Part shown: positions 54,736 through 63,028 of the stretch, one piece after another
Position numbering within the stretch: position 1 is the first letter of the stretch
How the letters are laid out: every line of letters begins with the position of its first letter
NCBI GenBank assembly: GCA_023393165.1
Contig: JAEWMJ010000042.1
Location: forward strand, 70,684 to 134,683
From: Bacillota bacterium
GTDB lineage: Bacteria > Bacillota > Clostridia > Christensenellales > Christensenellaceae
Direction: 5' to 3'
Length of the DNA: 64,000 nucleotides
Translations under genes and position numbers: made by a program
The notes under the pieces: model-generated
The model's input: only the letters and a program-made list of their open reading frames with translations
What the model was told of the DNA's origin: nothing
The model's database searches: none

Positions 54736-55769
54736 GAACGAATGAAAGAACTATAGACCAAAGAGCTATAGAAGACACCCGCAGTATTAAGGAGAAAATC
54801 CAGTCATGGGGAAACAATCTTAGTCTGCTGATCGCAATTGTTATTATATGCGTAGTTTTAGGATTTATGTCCGAGTATTTCTGGACATGGGAAAACTGGA
54901 TCACCTTATTTCTGTCGTCAGCTGTATTGATCATCAGAGCTTCGGGCGCGACGGTTGCCATGCTCACCGGAGGCATGGATATTTCGCAAAACTCTGTAGG
55001 TGCTGTTTCCGGTATATTGATTGCCACCCTGGCATTTAATTTTGGGATACCAGCATGGCTTTGTATTTTGATGGCAATAGGCCTTGGCCTTGCCATGGGT
55101 GCTGCAAACGCCGCCTTAATAGCAAAGTTAAAAATCAACCCCATTATAACAACACTTGGAACAATGATGATATTCAGAGGCTTAGCCTGGTTGATCAACG
55201 GAAAAACAATCATTGTTAAAGATCCTATTCTCATTGACATGGGCCGCGGCAGGTTTTTTGCTGTTGTTGACGAGGCCGGCAATCAGACATTCCCGGGCAT
55301 TCCGTATTCGGTTTTGATTGCAGTAGGTTGTTTCCTGTTTGTTTTCTGGCTGCTGAAATATACATCCTTCGGAAGAAAGATCTATATGATCGGCGGAAAC
55401 GAAGATGCAAGCTTTTTATCGGGTATTAACTCGTCAAGGATTAAATTTGTAGCGTACCTTTTCAGCGCAGTTGCGGCATCCTTTGCCGGATTCCTTCTGG
55501 CGTGCCAGGTAGGCGCAGCGCTGCCTCAATCCGGCGCGGGAACTGAAATGCTGACAATTGCTGCTATTATTTTGGGTGGGCTCAGCCTTTCGGGAGGAAA
55601 GGGTTCCATGATGGGCACCCTGCTGGGCATTATGATACTCTCGATCATAAGCAATGGCCTTACACTAAAAAATATTGATACTCAGGTACAGCTGCTGGTA
55701 ACAGGATCGGTTCTGATTTTGGCCGTATTGCTCGATGTAATCCGCAGCGGGAAACTTAAAAAACAGTAA
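54732..55769 (+). CDS. Sugar ABC transporter permease (RbsC class)
   Basis: The protein has 345 residues with about ten membrane segments. After a charged cytoplasmic N-terminus, LSLLIAIVIICVVLGFMS opens the first helix. ATVAMLTGGMDISQNSVGAV is the family GGxDxS signature, NPIITTLGTMMIFRGLAWL follows, and GAGTEMLTIAAIILGGLSLSGGKGSMMGTLLG is the conserved EAA-like loop that contacts the ATPase. A single permease gene suggests a homodimeric channel. A stem-loop follows after 22 bases. Confidence 0.93.
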   Translation: MRTNERTIDQRAIEDTRSIKEKIQSWGNNLSLLIAIVIICVVLGFMSEYFWTWENWITLFLSSAVLIIRASGATVAMLTGGMDISQNSVGAVSGILIATLAFNFGIPAWLCILMAIGLGLAMGAANAALIAKLKINPIITTLGTMMIFRGLAWLINGKTIIVKDPILIDMGRGRFFAVVDEAGNQTFPGIPYSVLIAVGCFLFVFWLLKYTSFGRKIYMIGGNEDASFLSGINSSRIKFVAYLFSAVAASFAGFLLACQVGAALPQSGAGTEMLTIAAIILGGLSLSGGKGSMMGTLLGIMILSIISNGLTLKNIDTQVQLLVTGSVLILAVLLDVIRSGKLKKQ

Positions 55770-55790
55770 GAAGCATCGTAATTATAATCA

Positions 55791-55818
55791 AATGCGGGGC
55801 GCATCAAACGCCCCGCAT
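55791..55818 (+). terminator. Stem-loop after the permease gene
   Basis: ATGCGGGGCG and CGCCCCGCAT form a 10-bp stem with a 7-base loop, followed by ATTCCT; terminator-like but with a weak T tract. Confidence 0.7.
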
Positions 55819-56111
55819 ATTCCTAAAAGCAAATTCCTAAGCGGCGTTACAAAGTTGTGTTCGACGCTGGCAAGGCAAAGAACTTCTTTATAAAGCTGCA
55901 AAAAGGATAAGCTTAAGCAGGATTTGGTTTGTATTATCAAAAATTGAAAAAACAATGGGCTCAAAAGATGATTGATTTATAAAAGCCTTTAACAATATGG
56001 TTAAAAAATACGAAAAGCCATTTTGAGAAGCGAAAAGAGACTCTATTTTACAGGCAAACATATGAATTATTAAAAAGATAGATTATTACAAAAATAGAAT
56101 AATTATGTATA
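55819..56111. other. Gene-free AT-rich region
   Basis: No credible open frame, RNA gene or repeat recognised on either strand in this part of the 508-base gap between the transporter and the UroD operon. Confidence 0.5.
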
Positions 56112-56158
56112 ATGACAATTGTTTTGATTGAGAGTAGAATAAGTTTATCGATAAACTT
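56112..56158 (+). promoter_or_regulatory. Promoter and 18-bp palindromic operator of the UroD operon
   Basis: ATGACA (56112-56117) and TAGAAT (56135-56140), 17 bases apart, then the perfect palindrome AAGTTTATCGATAAACTT at 56141-56158. The inner GTTTATCGATAAAC matches the transporter operator except for its A/T next to the CG centre. Confidence 0.8.
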
Positions 56159-56277
56159 ACAGATATACATATAATCCGTTTCACAAAAAAATTCACTGGT
56201 ACAAAAAACAAATCCCGGAAGGCAATGAAAATTCATAAGTAAAAATTAATTTTCCCGAAGATCAGGAGGAACTGAAA

Positions 56278-57357
56278 ATGATTCCAGAAAGCATAAAAAA
56301 ACCGAACAAAGAAAGAGTAGTCGCCGCTTTGCGGGGTCAGATACCCGACAGGGTGCCTCATTTTGAAGTGGCGATAGAGGATAAGGTCTGTAAGGCCATA
56401 CTTGGAAGAGAAGCGGGCTCTACGCTGGCTGCGTCCAGGGGCGCATCGGACGAAACTTTTGTGACGCCTCCCATGGACCCGAAAGACTATATAGAAATCG
56501 TAAATTTTAACGGTCAGGACGTTATTGGCTTTGAGGCTCTTTGGGCTCCTTTTAAATACAAGGATGAGAAGGGCGAGATGCATATCGTTTCGGACGGAAG
56601 GATCAAAAGCTTTGAAGATTTGGAAAAGATCGTTCTCCCGGACTGGAAACTGGATTTCGAGCCGCGTAAAAAGTATTTTGATATTTACAACCAGGCTTTA
56701 AAGGGAACCAACATCGGTACGTTTATATTGACGGGTACCATTTTTCAGACCTGCTACCAGTTCCTTGTGGGATTCGAGGACTTTTTTGCGCTGGCGTACA
56801 CGGATACCGAATTTATTGAACATATGATGGACCTTTGCCTGGATTATTATATGAAAGTTATTGAGATCGCAATCGACAGCGGAATCACCTTCCTGTTCCT
56901 TGGCGATGACATTGCTTTTGGGTCCGGCGTGTTCATGAATCCGGTAAAATTCAAAGAAATGTGGCTGCCCAGGTATAAAAAGATGATCAAGCTTGCCAAG
57001 GACGCAGACGTTCCGGTGCTCTTCCACAGCTGCGGAAACGTCACGGAAATATTCGACGATGTGATTATGGAAATGGGCGTGGACGGAATCAATCCGATAG
57101 AACCTTATTCCATGAACATATTCGATATCAAACAGAAGTACGGCGACAGAATCACAATCAGCGGAAACATTGACATAGCCGGTCCGCTTGCCTTCGGAAC
57201 GCCGGACGACGTCAGAAAAGAGGTGCGCGAACACCTTGAAAAACTGATGCCTGGCGGCAGGTATATCTGCTCATCCAACCACAGCATCATGAACGATATA
57301 CCTCTTGAAAACTACAAGGCAATGATAGATACCATTTTTGAATACGGCCGGTATTAG
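56278..57357 (+). CDS. UroD-fold methyltransferase-like protein with Zn-thiolate site (MtaA-like)
   Basis: The protein has 359 residues after AGGAGGAACTG. It is of the URO-D superfamily: NKERVVAALRGQIPDRVPHF at the start, FLFLGDDIAFGSGVFMNP, then FHSCGNV and, 78 residues after that Cys, RYICSSNHS. The His-x-Cys...Cys arrangement matches the zinc site of MtaA/MtbA corrinoid-protein:thiol methyltransferases, while uroporphyrinogen decarboxylases lack it. Methyl transfer is therefore more likely than decarboxylation of a porphyrin; no haem genes are near. No corrinoid protein is encoded in the window. First gene of a four-gene operon with an SGNH hydrolase. Confidence 0.8.
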   Translation: MIPESIKKPNKERVVAALRGQIPDRVPHFEVAIEDKVCKAILGREAGSTLAASRGASDETFVTPPMDPKDYIEIVNFNGQDVIGFEALWAPFKYKDEKGEMHIVSDGRIKSFEDLEKIVLPDWKLDFEPRKKYFDIYNQALKGTNIGTFILTGTIFQTCYQFLVGFEDFFALAYTDTEFIEHMMDLCLDYYMKVIEIAIDSGITFLFLGDDIAFGSGVFMNPVKFKEMWLPRYKKMIKLAKDADVPVLFHSCGNVTEIFDDVIMEMGVDGINPIEPYSMNIFDIKQKYGDRITISGNIDIAGPLAFGTPDDVRKEVREHLEKLMPGGRYICSSNHSIMNDIPLENYKAMIDTIFEYGRY

Positions 57358-57369
57358 GAGGGGATCCAC

Positions 57370-58695
57370 ATGGCTGAAAAGTATCAGGTATACACCAATC
57401 AGCAGTGCGGGGACGACTTTGGCGCGGTTTTGATCGATCCGTCCCCAAAAGAAAAAGAACGGCTGAGGACGCTGGCTGAGAGATACGCGGAGATTGCGCA
57501 CAGCCCTGAAATGGCCTTGCGCAAACAACAGTGGAAGGCGCTCCGGGACCTTAAGCCCGAGCGGCCAATGATATTGTTTGAAACCTTTTCTGTAGCCGGT
57601 TTCCTTTTGGAAAGCGAACTTGAATGTGCCCACCCGTTTCTCAGAAATGTGGAAAAAACTTTTCTTTACGGACTCAAACAGTACGGAGAAGTGGGCGATG
57701 ATATCGTATTTGAAAAATATTTTCAGCTTGCCTGGCGCGTACTGCGTTCGGATTACGGAGTGAAGATTGTAGAGCACCATGCCGAAGACTCCATGGGATA
57801 TATGTCAAATTTCCCGATCAGCACCCCGGATGATTTGGCCAAACTCAAAGAGCGCACATTTTATGTAGACCGGGAACGCACGCTTTCCTTCAGGGATACC
57901 CTGGAGGCTATATTCGGCGATATTATGCCGGTGCGTGTAGGCAATTACGACAACTGGTTTCCAGACATGGGGTTCAATCCGTTTTGCGGGAACAACGCGC
58001 CCGTGCTGACAATGGATCTTTTTAAGCTTGTGGGCAACGAGAATATGATGTTTTGGCCCTATGATTATCCGGATGCGCTGAAAGAACTGCTTGAATTTTT
58101 GGTTGCGGATAGAATGCGGTTTGCCAAATGGCTGAAGGACGAAAAAGTTCTGGCATTGAATACGGACAACCAGTTTGCCGGCCCTTCGGGCTACGGATAT
58201 GTTTCCGAATTGCCCGATGCGGACAGTAATACAGACGTCCAATTCAAGGATTGCTGGACATGGGTGGAATCGCAGGAAACCAACCTGTTTTCGCCCGAGA
58301 TGTTTAACGAATGGTTCCTGCCTTATCTTGCAGAGTATTCCAATCAGTTCGGACTGGTAACCTACGGATGCTGCGAGCCGGTTGACGACAGGATTGAGTA
58401 TATCAAAAAAGCGATTCCGAAACTCAGAACGGTTTCCGTTTCGGGATGGAACAATTTTGAAAAGGTGGCTGAATCCCTCGGGCGCGGTTACGTTTACTGC
58501 AGAAAACCCAATCCTACTTTCATCAGCGGAGCGGAACCGAACTGGGAAGGCGCGCGGGAAGACCTGCAGCGCACATGGAACTGTACACGCGATAAGGTGG
58601 TGGAGTTTATCGTCCGGGACGTTTACGACGTTGCGGGAGATATAGGCCGCATCGCGAAATGGGTTCGGATGGCAAAAGAAATTGTTGGGATCTGA
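57370..58695 (+). CDS. UroD-fold protein, YGCCEP subtype
   Basis: The protein has 441 residues, larger than UroD. The N-terminal 110 residues are a helical extension. The barrel contains MPVRVGNYDNWFPDMGFNPF, ALNTDNQFAGPSGYGYVSEL and the active-edge motif VTYGCCEPVDDRIEYIKKAI, where Tyr-Gly-Cys replaces the His-x-Cys of the upstream paralogue, and a further Cys in GYVYCRKPNPTFI 42 residues on. The Cys pair suggests metal or cobamide-linked methyl chemistry, but the substrate is unknown. It starts 12 bases after its neighbour behind GGAGGGG. Confidence 0.72.
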   Translation: MAEKYQVYTNQQCGDDFGAVLIDPSPKEKERLRTLAERYAEIAHSPEMALRKQQWKALRDLKPERPMILFETFSVAGFLLESELECAHPFLRNVEKTFLYGLKQYGEVGDDIVFEKYFQLAWRVLRSDYGVKIVEHHAEDSMGYMSNFPISTPDDLAKLKERTFYVDRERTLSFRDTLEAIFGDIMPVRVGNYDNWFPDMGFNPFCGNNAPVLTMDLFKLVGNENMMFWPYDYPDALKELLEFLVADRMRFAKWLKDEKVLALNTDNQFAGPSGYGYVSELPDADSNTDVQFKDCWTWVESQETNLFSPEMFNEWFLPYLAEYSNQFGLVTYGCCEPVDDRIEYIKKAIPKLRTVSVSGWNNFEKVAESLGRGYVYCRKPNPTFISGAEPNWEGAREDLQRTWNCTRDKVVEFIVRDVYDVAGDIGRIAKWVRMAKEIVGI

Positions 58696-58716
58696 AAAAG
58701 TAAGAGGAAGAACGGT

Positions 58717-59529
58717 ATGTTTGAGAATGCGTTCAATTTAAAATTTAACTTACACAAGGCTTATACGGATATCGGGATCAAGGACGACGACGCGGTCAGA
58801 CTGGGATATATCTACGAAATTCCGCAAGATGAAATCGGCGGCGTAATGGAAGGTTTTGCGGCTGAAAACAGAAAGAATGCGGCAGCCGTGCTTGCCGGAT
58901 ACCCTGAAATCAGGATTAATAAGGAAAAACATGTGAAGATCGCCTATATCGGGGATTCCATCACCAGCGACCGCATCAGCCACCAGCGGATCATGCAAAC
59001 CATGCTGGCTCCGTATCCTAACATAGAAATAGCCGACTTTTCCATATCGGGGTGGAAGGTGAGCGACGTTTACACGGCTTATTATCCGGGCATCGCAAAT
59101 TTTGCGCCGGATATCGCCGTCGTTATGATCGGTACCAACGATATGCGAATTACAAACGACGAGTTCCGTTTGCATCACACAAGCCTGCCGGAGTATGAAC
59201 GCGATCTTGACTATGTTGTGAAAAAGCTGACCGGGGATAATTGCCGCGTGATCATTTGCACGCTGCCACCATTCTGCATGGAAAAGATGACAATAGCACT
59301 TCCTGACTGGAAGATTCTCTATACCGGAAAAGACCGTGAGCGTTACGACGCGGTGATCATTAACATCGCAGAAAAATACGACTGCATACTTGCCGATATG
59401 CGCGAAAAATATGCCGCGTATGATCCTGCGGAGATCACCATAGAAGACGGGCTGCATCTGAACGGAGCGGGGCAGACAATGCTGGCGGGAGAGGTGCTTC
59501 AAAAACTTTTTCCGCTGCTGGAAAAATAG
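58717..59529 (+). CDS. Cytoplasmic SGNH/GDSL hydrolase
   Basis: The protein has 270 residues. Block I is IAYIGDSITSDRIS (catalytic Ser in GDS), block III is VVMIGTNDMRI (Asn of the oxyanion hole) and block V is EDGLHLNGAG (catalytic Asp and His). The first 75 residues are an unassigned helical segment, and there is no signal peptide, so it acts inside the cell. SGNH enzymes remove acetyl or other acyl esters, often from carbohydrates. Within an operon of UroD-fold proteins it may deacylate an imported sugar derivative; the link is inference. Confidence 0.85.
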   Translation: MFENAFNLKFNLHKAYTDIGIKDDDAVRLGYIYEIPQDEIGGVMEGFAAENRKNAAAVLAGYPEIRINKEKHVKIAYIGDSITSDRISHQRIMQTMLAPYPNIEIADFSISGWKVSDVYTAYYPGIANFAPDIAVVMIGTNDMRITNDEFRLHHTSLPEYERDLDYVVKKLTGDNCRVIICTLPPFCMEKMTIALPDWKILYTGKDRERYDAVIINIAEKYDCILADMREKYAAYDPAEITIEDGLHLNGAGQTMLAGEVLQKLFPLLEK

Positions 59530-59609
59530 CTAAGGTGTGATTGGTGAATATCCCTGGTATGATTGGGGCAAGTACGATATATAAATCATTTGGAAAGGAA
59601 ATTTATAAG

Positions 59610-60737
59610 ATGAACGAGAGAGAACGGTTTTTAAATACCTTCAGGTATAAGCCTGTTGACAGGGCGGTGAAGTGGTCGCCGCTGGACGTGTGGGCGACTA
59701 CCTGGAAGAGATGGGAAGCTGAAGGGCATACCAGCATGGTTACGGAGCAGATCGGCGAGCACGGCGGAGCGGGCAATTTAAGCTTTTGGGATTATTTCGG
59801 CTGCGACCGCCAGGACGAAGTAGGTATTTATTACGGATTCTCACCCGGTTTCGAATACAAACTGATCGAAGAAGACGAAAAAACCGTTACTTTCAGGAAT
59901 CATGAAGGCATTATCATGAAGGAACTGAAAGAGGGACGGGAAACCTCCATGCCCCACTGGCTGGACTTTCCCATCAAGACCGCTGAGGATTTTCACAAGA
60001 ATCTGTTCCGCTGGGATTTGAACTTTGAAACCCGCTTCCCTGAAAACTGGCTGGATAAATGCAAGCTCTGGAAGCACAGAACGGTTCCGCTGCGGATGTG
60101 GGCGGACAGAGAAGGCGGATTCTTTGGACCGCTGCGCAACCTGTTTGGCCTTGAAGGTTTGTCTTATATGTTCTATGACGATATCGAACTGATCGAAGAG
60201 GTGCTGGACCAGAAGGTGGAATGCATGATCCGCATCATTGACCGGATCATGCAGGATATTGATTTTGACTACTTCATATTCTGGGAGGATATGTGCTACA
60301 AGAACGGGCCGCTGCTCTCGCCCGACCTGTTTAAAAAATATCTGGTGCCCCGGTATAAAAAGGTTACGGACCACCTGCGCTCCAAAGGGATTGATATTAT
60401 TTTTGTGGACAGCGACGGCGATGTGACCAAACTGGTTCCTCTATGGCTGGAGGCGGGTGTAAACGGCGTACTGCCCTTTGAGGTGCAGGCCGGGATGGAC
60501 GTAAACGCATTCAGGAAACAGTATGGAAAAGATCTGCTTATGATGGGCGGCATAGACAAACGGGCGCTGATAACAGGCGGACGAGACATAGACAAAGAAT
60601 TAAAACGGGTTGCTCCCCTTGTGGAGGAAGGCGGATATATTCCGTGGCTGGATCATTCCGTTCCCCCGGACGTAAGCTACGACAATTTCTTATACTACAT
60701 GGATCAGTTGGAAAAGCTCTGCTCAGGAAGACTATAA
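59610..60737 (+). CDS. UroD-fold protein, DSDGD/DHSVPPD subtype
   Basis: The protein has 375 residues from ATG 59610 after GGAAAGGAA; TTG 59541 is in frame but lacks a ribosome site. It starts NERERFLNTFRYKPVDRAVK and contains YFIFWEDMCYKNGPLLSPDLF, then IIFVDSDGDVTKLVPLWLEAG at the place where the first paralogue has HSCGN, and GYIPWLDHSVPPDVSY where that protein has its second Cys. The zinc Cys ligands are thus absent and replaced by acidic and His residues. The function is unknown; a carboxylate- or metal-dependent carbon chemistry is possible. Last gene of the operon, followed by two hairpins. Confidence 0.75.
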   Translation: MNERERFLNTFRYKPVDRAVKWSPLDVWATTWKRWEAEGHTSMVTEQIGEHGGAGNLSFWDYFGCDRQDEVGIYYGFSPGFEYKLIEEDEKTVTFRNHEGIIMKELKEGRETSMPHWLDFPIKTAEDFHKNLFRWDLNFETRFPENWLDKCKLWKHRTVPLRMWADREGGFFGPLRNLFGLEGLSYMFYDDIELIEEVLDQKVECMIRIIDRIMQDIDFDYFIFWEDMCYKNGPLLSPDLFKKYLVPRYKKVTDHLRSKGIDIIFVDSDGDVTKLVPLWLEAGVNGVLPFEVQAGMDVNAFRKQYGKDLLMMGGIDKRALITGGRDIDKELKRVAPLVEEGGYIPWLDHSVPPDVSYDNFLYYMDQLEKLCSGRL

Positions 60738-60743
60738 CTCATA

Positions 60744-60814
60744 CCCCGGGGGATCCATGATTCCCCGGGGCTCCCGAACTTATCCCCGAAATATCCCAGA
60801 GATATTTCGGGGTT
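60744..60814 (+). terminator. Tandem stem-loops ending the UroD operon
   Basis: First hairpin from CCCCGGGGGA (60744-60753) and TCCCCGGGG (60762-60770). The second is a 12-bp perfect stem CCCCGAAATATC (60784-60795) with GATATTTCGGGG (60801-60812), followed by TTT. Confidence 0.8.
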
Positions 60815-60826
60815 TCACATTAAATA

Positions 60827-60840
60827 GTTTAACAATAAAC
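60827..60840. promoter_or_regulatory. Upstream operator GTTTAACAATAAAC
   Basis: The 14-bp near-palindrome is embedded in TAGTTTAACAATAAACTA. It is centred 173 bp before the next operator of the same class, a distance suited to repression by DNA looping. Confidence 0.7.
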
Positions 60841-60968
60841 TATACAAGTTAAGATGAAAGTTTCATTTTGAGAATTTTGTATGGCATTCGTTATTTATAA
60901 AAAAATGAATATATAAATGTTTTTAGCTGTTTGTAAATAAATTTTTTTGTTGAATTTCATTGAAACTA

Positions 60969-61013
60969 TTGACAGTCAAAGATGTCGGTTATACAATAGG
61001 TTTAACGATAAAC
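60969..61013 (+). promoter_or_regulatory. Consensus promoter with operator GTTTAACGATAAAC
   Basis: TTGACA (60969-60974) and TACAAT (60992-60997) are 17 bases apart. GTTTAACGATAAAC at 61000-61013 covers the start site, the same layout as at the transporter and UroD operons. Confidence 0.85.
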
Positions 61014-61030
61014 TAATTCGGAGGTGCGAT

Positions 61031-61798
61031 GTGACCAAATTCATGTTTTTTGGATTTTCCACTTTTTTGATTACCACGGAAGACGGGCTCAATATTCTGA
61101 TCGATCCATACATTGACGATAACCCTGCGGCGCCCATGAAGTGCGCGGATCTTCCGAAGATTGACCTGATTCTTGCAAGCCACGGTGCATTTGACCATAT
61201 GAAGGACACGGGTAAGATCGCCATGAGGGATCAAAGCAGGATCATTTGCGGCGGTGAAACGATGAATCTTCTATTGGATCAGGGCGTCCCCAAAGAACTG
61301 ATAACGCAGACGGTCTGGGGACTCGCAGTACGTCAATGCGGGATCACGGTCCGCCCGGTAGTGAGCATGCACCGTTCCTCGGTAAGGCTTTCGGACGGCA
61401 CTGCCATGGACGGATTCGCGCTCGGATTTATCATATACCTCCCGGATGGAACCAGAGTATACAACGCCAGCGATACGGCGCTGTTCTCGGATATGAAACT
61501 GATCGGAGAGCTGCATCATCCGCAGGTGGGGCTCATGAACGTAACGATCGAAAACTGCTTCGATTTTCTGCCCGAATTTCTGACAGGCGAAATGACGCCT
61601 TATGAGGCGGCTCTTGCCAGCCAGTGGTTGGGGCTGGAATATGCTGTCGCTTGCCACTATACGAATAAGGACAATAAGGATGTTGCGGAGTTTGAAAGCA
61701 TTTTGAATCTGATGAAGGACAAAAACGGAACAGGATCGCCTGTGCCGGTGATCATGAACCCGGGCGAAACGTTTGTGTATCCGCTCAAAAAGAAATGA
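61031..61798 (+). CDS. Metallo-beta-lactamase-fold hydrolase (UlaG/UPF0173-like) with altered metal motif
   Basis: The protein has 255 residues starting at GTG 61031 behind CGGAGGTG. The fold is seen in KFMFFGFSTFLITTEDGLNILIDPYID, LILASHGAFDHMKD, GTRVYNASDTALFSDM and AVACHYTNKDN. The metal motif reads His-Gly-Ala-Phe-Asp-His; the family norm is H-x-H-x-D-H, so one His ligand is Ala here. The relatives include UlaG lactonase acting on ascorbate-6-phosphate. It overlaps the in-frame ATG of the next gene and is read with it. A sugar lactone or phosphodiester substrate is plausible. Confidence 0.78.
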   Translation: MTKFMFFGFSTFLITTEDGLNILIDPYIDDNPAAPMKCADLPKIDLILASHGAFDHMKDTGKIAMRDQSRIICGGETMNLLLDQGVPKELITQTVWGLAVRQCGITVRPVVSMHRSSVRLSDGTAMDGFALGFIIYLPDGTRVYNASDTALFSDMKLIGELHHPQVGLMNVTIENCFDFLPEFLTGEMTPYEAALASQWLGLEYAVACHYTNKDNKDVAEFESILNLMKDKNGTGSPVPVIMNPGETFVYPLKKK

Positions 61799-61812
61799 AA
61801 AGGAGAATCATT

Positions 61813-62703
61813 ATGGGGAAAACAGGATTTATCGGACTCGGGATCATGGGAAAGCCCATGGCAAAGAACCTTATAAAGGCAGGATACGACCTTGTTGTTT
61901 ACGATATCGTATCGGAAGCGGTGGAGGAACTGAAAAAAGAGGGCGCTGCGCCGGCAAACAGCATTGCGCAGGTAGCGCGGGAATCTGACGTGATCGTGAC
62001 AATGCTCCCGAATTCTCCTCATGTGAAAGAGGTGGTGCTGGGAGAAGGCGGGGTGCTGGAAAACGCCAAAGCCGGGACAATCATCGTGGATATGAGCTCA
62101 ATATCTCCCATTGTCTCAAAGGAAATTGAATCGGAATGCGCATCGAGGGGCGTCGTATTGCTGGACGCACCGGTTTCGGGCGGGGAACCCAAGGCCATAG
62201 ACGGCACGCTCGCAATCATGGTTGGCGGAGAAGAAAAGGCGTTTGATAAGGTGAAAGAAATGCTTCTTAAAATGGGATCTTCCGCGGTGCATGTTGGCGG
62301 GATAGGCAGCGGCAACGTCACCAAGCTTGCGAACCAGATCATCGTTGCGCTCAATATCGCCGCCATGAGCGAGGCAATGGTGCTTGCGACAAAATGCGGG
62401 GTTGACCCGGAGAGGGTGTACGACGCTATACGCGGCGGACTTGCCGGTTCTACGGTGCTGGACGCCAAGATGCCAATGGTGCTCAATGGTAACTTTAAAC
62501 CCGGATTCCGGATCGAACTGCATATCAAGGACCTGCAGAATGCTCTGGACGCCGCGCATGCGGTGGGATCGCCCATTCCGCTGACGGCAGAAGTAATGGA
62601 GATGATGCAGGCTTTAAAAGTTGCCGGCAAGCAGAAAAACGACCACAGCGGGCTGGTGGAGTATTTTGAAGGGATAGCCGGTATTCAAGTCAGAAAACAA
62701 TAA
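61813..62703 (+). CDS. Beta-hydroxyacid dehydrogenase, tartronate semialdehyde reductase-like
   Basis: The protein has 296 residues from ATG 61813 after AAAAGGAG; ATG 61795 overlaps the previous stop and is less well placed. The Rossmann start GFIGLGIMGKPMAKNLIKAG, IIVDMSSISPIVSKEI, VLLDAPVSGGEPKAIDGTLA (substrate-binding DAPVSGG), GSGNVTKLANQIIVALNIAA (catalytic Lys) and GFRIELHIKDLQNAL are typical of GarR/GlxR and 3-hydroxyisobutyrate dehydrogenases. Reduction of tartronate semialdehyde to glycerate is favoured because a glycerate kinase with the same operator class lies at 46.5 kb. Confidence 0.85.
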   Translation: MGKTGFIGLGIMGKPMAKNLIKAGYDLVVYDIVSEAVEELKKEGAAPANSIAQVARESDVIVTMLPNSPHVKEVVLGEGGVLENAKAGTIIVDMSSISPIVSKEIESECASRGVVLLDAPVSGGEPKAIDGTLAIMVGGEEKAFDKVKEMLLKMGSSAVHVGGIGSGNVTKLANQIIVALNIAAMSEAMVLATKCGVDPERVYDAIRGGLAGSTVLDAKMPMVLNGNFKPGFRIELHIKDLQNALDAAHAVGSPIPLTAEVMEMMQALKVAGKQKNDHSGLVEYFEGIAGIQVRKQ

Positions 62704-62707
62704 CTGC

Positions 62708-62824
62708 AAGCCGCTGAGAAACGCCAACTACTGCGTTATTTCTCCGCTTGCTCCTCAGCGTAGGTTTTACTACGCTTCCGTCGCAATGCTCAAAATGCCT
62801 TGTATTTGGCACTTTCAGCGGCTT
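62708..62824. repeat. Nested inverted repeat, about 117 bp
   Basis: The outer arms AAGCCGCTGA...GCCAA (62708-62727) and TTGGC...TCAGCGGCTT (62806-62824) are complementary with a few mismatches. An inner hairpin AGCGTAG/CTACGCT sits at 62757-62776. It starts five bases after the dehydrogenase stop. It may be a mobile miniature repeat, a structured terminator or a degraded element; I cannot place it in a known family. Confidence 0.6.
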
Positions 62825-62918
62825 TCGTAATTGCACTAAATCTAATCGGCCGCCGGAAACCGGTGAAACCGTAAATGTGAATATTGTTGGTTTTCTCTTA
62901 TGCCGCTTTTCTTTTTTC

Positions 62919-62943
62919 TGTGGATTATCATAGTAAGTGCAAC
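62919..62943 (+). repeat. Left terminal inverted repeat of the IS30 element
   Basis: Begins TGTGGATTATCA and ends AAGTGCAAC; matches the reverse complement of 63976-64000 at 20 of 25 positions. Confidence 0.9.
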
Positions 62944-63028
62944 AGGAAGGAAAAAAGGAAAAGAAGCAGCTCATTGACAAAACCGCTATAATGGTAAGTG
63001 ACGAAACCACCATTAGGGAGCGGAAGCA

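Noticed and set aside
56278..57357. Annotating the UroD-fold protein as haem-pathway uroporphyrinogen decarboxylase
   Set aside because: It has the His-x-Cys...Cys pattern of zinc methyltransferases and no haem genes nearby, and it sits in a sugar-type operon.
62974..62992. TTGACA and TATAAT as a promoter for the transposase
   Set aside because: The hexamers are only 7 bases apart, far too close for sigma-A; only the -10 could be used.
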